From Jejuia rubra (GTDB taxonomy: Bacteria > Bacteroidota > Bacteroidia > Flavobacteriales > Flavobacteriaceae), in assembly GCF_042684665.1 (NCBI RefSeq), contig NZ_JBHULY010000013.1, positions 62,001 to 126,000 on the forward strand: a stretch of 64,000 nucleotides of DNA, read 5' to 3'. Below the pieces are notes generated by a model. That model was not told where the DNA came from. It made no database searches and was given only the letters and a program-made list of their open reading frames with translations. Of this stretch, positions 61,666 to 64,000 are shown piece after piece. A program made the position numbers and the translations under genes. Position 1 is the first letter of the stretch; each line of letters starts with the position of its first letter.

Positions 61666-62705
61666 ACGTGCTCTTTTAGTCTGTAGAGAGGAAAAAAGTC
61701 AGAATCAGTATTTGTAATATTGTTTCGTTTACAAATATTCTTGTAAGCGCCTTTTCTCGTAATAAGCTTCCAAACAAAAAATGGATGGAACTCGTCTGAA
61801 AAGGATGACTTAAATTTAAACAATGAATTGTTTTCATCGGCTCCCAAACCGCCACCGAGGTTAAAATTAAAATAGCCATCCTCGTGGGCTTTAACTCGCA
61901 TTTGATCTATAAGGAACTTGGTGCCATTAAGGTGTAAATGCTCGTTTGAAGATCCGGAAAGATGGTATTGTACTGTCGACTTTGTTTTGATAAACATTGC
62001 TCCTGCAATGACTTCGCCAGAGGCTTCTTCAACAGCCAGTAGTATTTCTGTTTTAAAATCTTTGGCCGACCTTAAATTTTTAAAATAGTCGTCATCAAAG
62101 TAGTAAATGCTTTTCGCATTTAAGCGGTCCATATTTTGATAATATAACTGCTTGAATATTTGATGGTCTTCGTCAGTCTGGGCGTATTTAAGTTTTAGTA
62201 GCCTTTTTGCTTTATTAACATAAGTTTTTAACCTCCTTTGGTAAAGTCGCCTTTGTTTCTCCAAGCTTAAAGTGAGATTAATGTTTACAACTCGACCTAA
62301 ATAAGATAAGTCGCCAAAACCATAAAGGATAATATTTTGGAATGGCATAAAGGGGTGAAGCCTTACGAATACACTAATAATGTTGTTTTCTACGAAAAAA
62401 CGCCTTAATCGCTTTTGAAAATTGATTGGATTAAAGTTAAGGGGGATTCTATTTGAAATAGGTCCAGAATAGCCATAAACAGAAGTGGCGTCAAAGTACG
62501 CCGTACCATTTATTTTTCTTATCAACAATGGCAATCCAATAAGCACGGCATCTTGCTCGTACTTGATCAAAACAGCCGAATCGGAAGATTCTTTGGCAAT
62601 TTGATGATAATCATAGGTATGATATACATCGTAATCATCTACCGAATCCAAAAACTGATTCCATTCAGTTTTGGACGTAATTATCTCTATGTTTGACTTT
62701 GAAAT
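61662..62705 (-). CDS. FemAB-like GNAT (peptidoglycan/glycan peptidyltransferase type), start uncertain
   Basis: About 330-348 residues. GNAT-type pattern: VEEASGEVIAGAMFIKTKSTVQYHLSG, then RVKAHEDGYFNFNLGGGLGADEN, the FemABX-type fold. It may transfer an amino acid from tRNA or an acyl group onto a cell-wall or glycan precursor. There is no ATG before the first homologous residues: the frame from TTG at 62651 already lacks residues (IEIITSKTEWNQFL) that normally belong to the family. The real start must be a non-ATG codon between about 62690 and 62705 (ATA or ATT), or the ATG has been lost. It is next to an initiating sugar transferase, in the polysaccharide region. Confidence 0.7.
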   Translation of the reverse strand: MSKSNIEIITSKTEWNQFLDSVDDYDVYHTYDYHQIAKESSDSAVLIKYEQDAVLIGLPLLIRKINGTAYFDATSVYGYSGPISNRIPLNFNPINFQKRLRRFFVENNIISVFVRLHPFMPFQNIILYGFGDLSYLGRVVNINLTLSLEKQRRLYQRRLKTYVNKAKRLLKLKYAQTDEDHQIFKQLYYQNMDRLNAKSIYYFDDDYFKNLRSAKDFKTEILLAVEEASGEVIAGAMFIKTKSTVQYHLSGSSNEHLHLNGTKFLIDQMRVKAHEDGYFNFNLGGGLGADENNSLFKFKSSFSDEFHPFFVWKLITRKGAYKNICKRNNITNTDSDFFPLYRLKEHV

Positions 62706-62862
62706 AGCTATTTTTTTCTTTTTCTGGATAACTAATTTATAACAATAATATAATTAGTCCAAATAAAATAAGCCTATTGGATGTAAGTGTATATTAAGTC
62801 TTTTAAAGTTGACGTACTTTGCTTATAGGTAGGAAATTATGTCTTGTAGTAAAGACGGATTA

Positions 62863-63483
62863 TTAATTGTTGTTGCCTTTCCATTCTGGCATTATTACCT
62901 CTTTTTCGCCTTCAGAACCACTATTAATGCCTTCTCTCTGCAACACTTTTTGGACTGTTTTGATAAGTATTTTAACGTCCAATGCAAATGAAAGATTTTC
63001 AACATAGTATACATCCAATTCAAATTTTTGACCCCAGCTAATAGCATTTCTGCCATTAACTTGTGCCCATCCCGTTACCCCTGGTTTTACACCCAACCTT
63101 TTGCGTTGCCTTTCGTTATAAAGGGGCACATATTGCGTTAGTAAGGGTCTTGGCCCTATAATACTCATGTCGCCATTTAAAACATTAAACAATTGTGGGA
63201 TCTCGTCAACGGAGTATTTTCTGAGGAAGCCGCCAACTTTGGTTACTCTGGCCATGTTATGCAGGTCATCTGATTTGGTAGATTTAATGTCCCGCATGGT
63301 TTTGAATTTAACTATTCTAAAAGGATTTCCATCTTTCCCTGGTCTTTCCTGAAAGAAAAATGGGGAACCATTATTGACAACAATCAATATCAATATAACG
63401 ACTATAAGAACTGGAGAAAACAGTAATATTCCAAAAGCGGATAGCAGTATGTCCAAAATTCTTTTCAATAGGTTTTTATACAT
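62863..63483 (-). CDS. Bacterial sugar transferase (initiating glycosyl-1-phosphate transferase, WcaJ/PglC type)
   Basis: 206 residues, the short catalytic-only form. One N-terminal membrane helix (about 9-33), then the conserved catalytic core: FRIVKFKTMRD, FLRKYSVDEIPQLFNVL, DMSIIGPRPLL and KPGVTGWAQVNGRN. It moves a sugar phosphate from a nucleotide donor to undecaprenyl phosphate and so starts a polysaccharide repeat unit. It is followed by a GT4 gene cut by the window edge, so the cluster continues beyond. Confidence 0.93.
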   Translation of the reverse strand: MYKNLLKRILDILLSAFGILLFSPVLIVVILILIVVNNGSPFFFQERPGKDGNPFRIVKFKTMRDIKSTKSDDLHNMARVTKVGGFLRKYSVDEIPQLFNVLNGDMSIIGPRPLLTQYVPLYNERQRKRLGVKPGVTGWAQVNGRNAISWGQKFELDVYYVENLSFALDVKILIKTVQKVLQREGINSGSEGEKEVIMPEWKGNNN

Positions 63484-63500
63484 GTCTTATCTCAGTTAGA

Positions 63501-64000
63501 TTACAATTGATTGTATTCTTCCAAAATGGATTTCCAAACAAACTTTTGCTCGTACTTTTTTATTACAATCTCCCTTGACCTTTGGCCCATATTTTTCAAG
63601 CCTTCTTGGTTCAATACTATGTGTTCCATGGCATTGTAAAGCGCCTCCCTATCTTTTTTTGGGATGATAAATCCATTTTCATCTTGAGTGATTACTTCAT
63701 TACATCCATTAATATCTGTAACTATACTCGCCAGTTCCATGGCACAGGCTTGCATCACCACATTAGGAAATCCTTCACGATAACTTGGAAAGGCCAGTGC
63801 ATTGGAAATTGTATAATACGGCCTCACATCATCTGCCCAACCAGTTTCAATAATATTTGGGTTCGATTCAATAATTGTAGTGGTTTCGGGAAGTAGCGGG
63901 TCTAATTGTTTTTCGTAGCCCCCTACAAGTAATAATTTCAGATTATCATGTTTTTTGTTCAGAGCATCAAAAGCCGAAATAAGCTCGTTTATGCCCTTGT
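63501..64000 (-). CDS. Family 4 glycosyltransferase, C-terminal part (cut by window edge)
   Basis: The frame is open to the window edge at 64000. The visible part is the C-terminal GT-B domain: KLLLVGGYEKQLDP, WADDVRPYYTISNALAFPSYREGFPNVVMQACAME with the E-x7-E-type nucleotide-sugar site, then the C-terminal helix IVIKKYEQKFVWKSILEEYNQL. Donor and acceptor unknown. It is 18 bases from the initiating sugar transferase on the same strand. Confidence 0.9.
   Translation of the reverse strand, partial: KGINELISAFDALNKKHDNLKLLLVGGYEKQLDPLLPETTTIIESNPNIIETGWADDVRPYYTISNALAFPSYREGFPNVVMQACAMELASIVTDINGCNEVITQDENGFIIPKKDREALYNAMEHIVLNQEGLKNMGQRSREIVIKKYEQKFVWKSILEEYNQL

Noticed and set aside
1..64000. 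CRISPR arrays, tRNA, rRNA, insertion sequences or prophage
   Set aside because: No spaced direct repeats, no cloverleaf or rRNA sequence, no transposase or phage genes were recognised on either strand.

Overview
The window is 64 kb of AT-rich chromosome from a member of the Flavobacteriaceae (Bacteroidota). This rests on family content (YbaB, DUF4834- and DUF3667-type proteins, a CAL67264-type small membrane protein, an EttA-type ABC-F protein, YfhO), on A/T-rich leaders with little Shine-Dalgarno sequence, on many TAnnTTTG -7 boxes, and on lipoproteins and beta-barrels typical of the phylum. I do not assign a genus. There is no rRNA, tRNA, CRISPR array, transposase or prophage. It reads as ordinary chromosome with a few accessory loci.

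Layout. 1-2.6 kb: GNAT/MarR pair and two different pirins among small intergenic repeats. 2.7-4.7 kb: small membrane protein and EttA. 5.3-15.3 kb: a long same-strand cluster of a coiled-coil protein, an unknown protein, a AAA+ ATPase, NudK, an RDD gene with a frameshift, an unknown protein and two membrane proteins, ending in a gene with a premature stop. This cluster is the best candidate for an undescribed machine. 15.3-20.8 kb: MarR-GNAT fusion, anchored coiled-coil protein, Crp/Fnr regulator, fumarase, 1-Cys peroxiredoxin and a 58-residue membrane protein. 20.9-29.3 kb: three paralogous family 2 glycosyltransferases interleaved with two paralogous lipoproteins that share a core but differ at the C-terminus; the operon prfB-HAD-arsC sits between them, and prfB carries a programmed +1 frameshift. 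30-33.5 kb: threonine aldolase, YbaB, S9 peptidase. 33.6-38.4 kb: a cystathionine-synthase-like and a serine-palmitoyltransferase-like enzyme, best read as CapA and CapB of capnine (sulfonolipid) synthesis, then a GNAT-like protein and an outer-membrane beta-barrel. 38.5-44 kb: DUF4834, then overlapping YfhO, GT4 and flippase genes. 44-49.5 kb: two related secreted proteins flanking a VOC protein and a kinase-aminotransferase fusion. 49.6-57.5 kb: DUF3667, uvrA, ECF sigma factor, a 48-residue protein, nth, bcp and a large unknown protein. 57.5-62 kb: MBL hydrolase, two small exported proteins, XRE regulator, M14 peptidase, Lrp regulator. 61.7-64 kb: FemAB-like acyltransferase, initiating sugar transferase and a cut-off GT4, the edge of a polysaccharide cluster.

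Together these genes suggest a gliding-type or surface-attached flavobacterium that invests in cell-envelope lipids and glycans. The most useful observations are the uncharacterised AAA+ cluster with two damaged neighbours, the GT2/lipoprotein locus, the kinase-phospholyase-type fusion, the TTAC-N4-GTAA operators around the XRE regulator, a structured leader in front of the ECF sigma gene, and several families of intergenic repeats.
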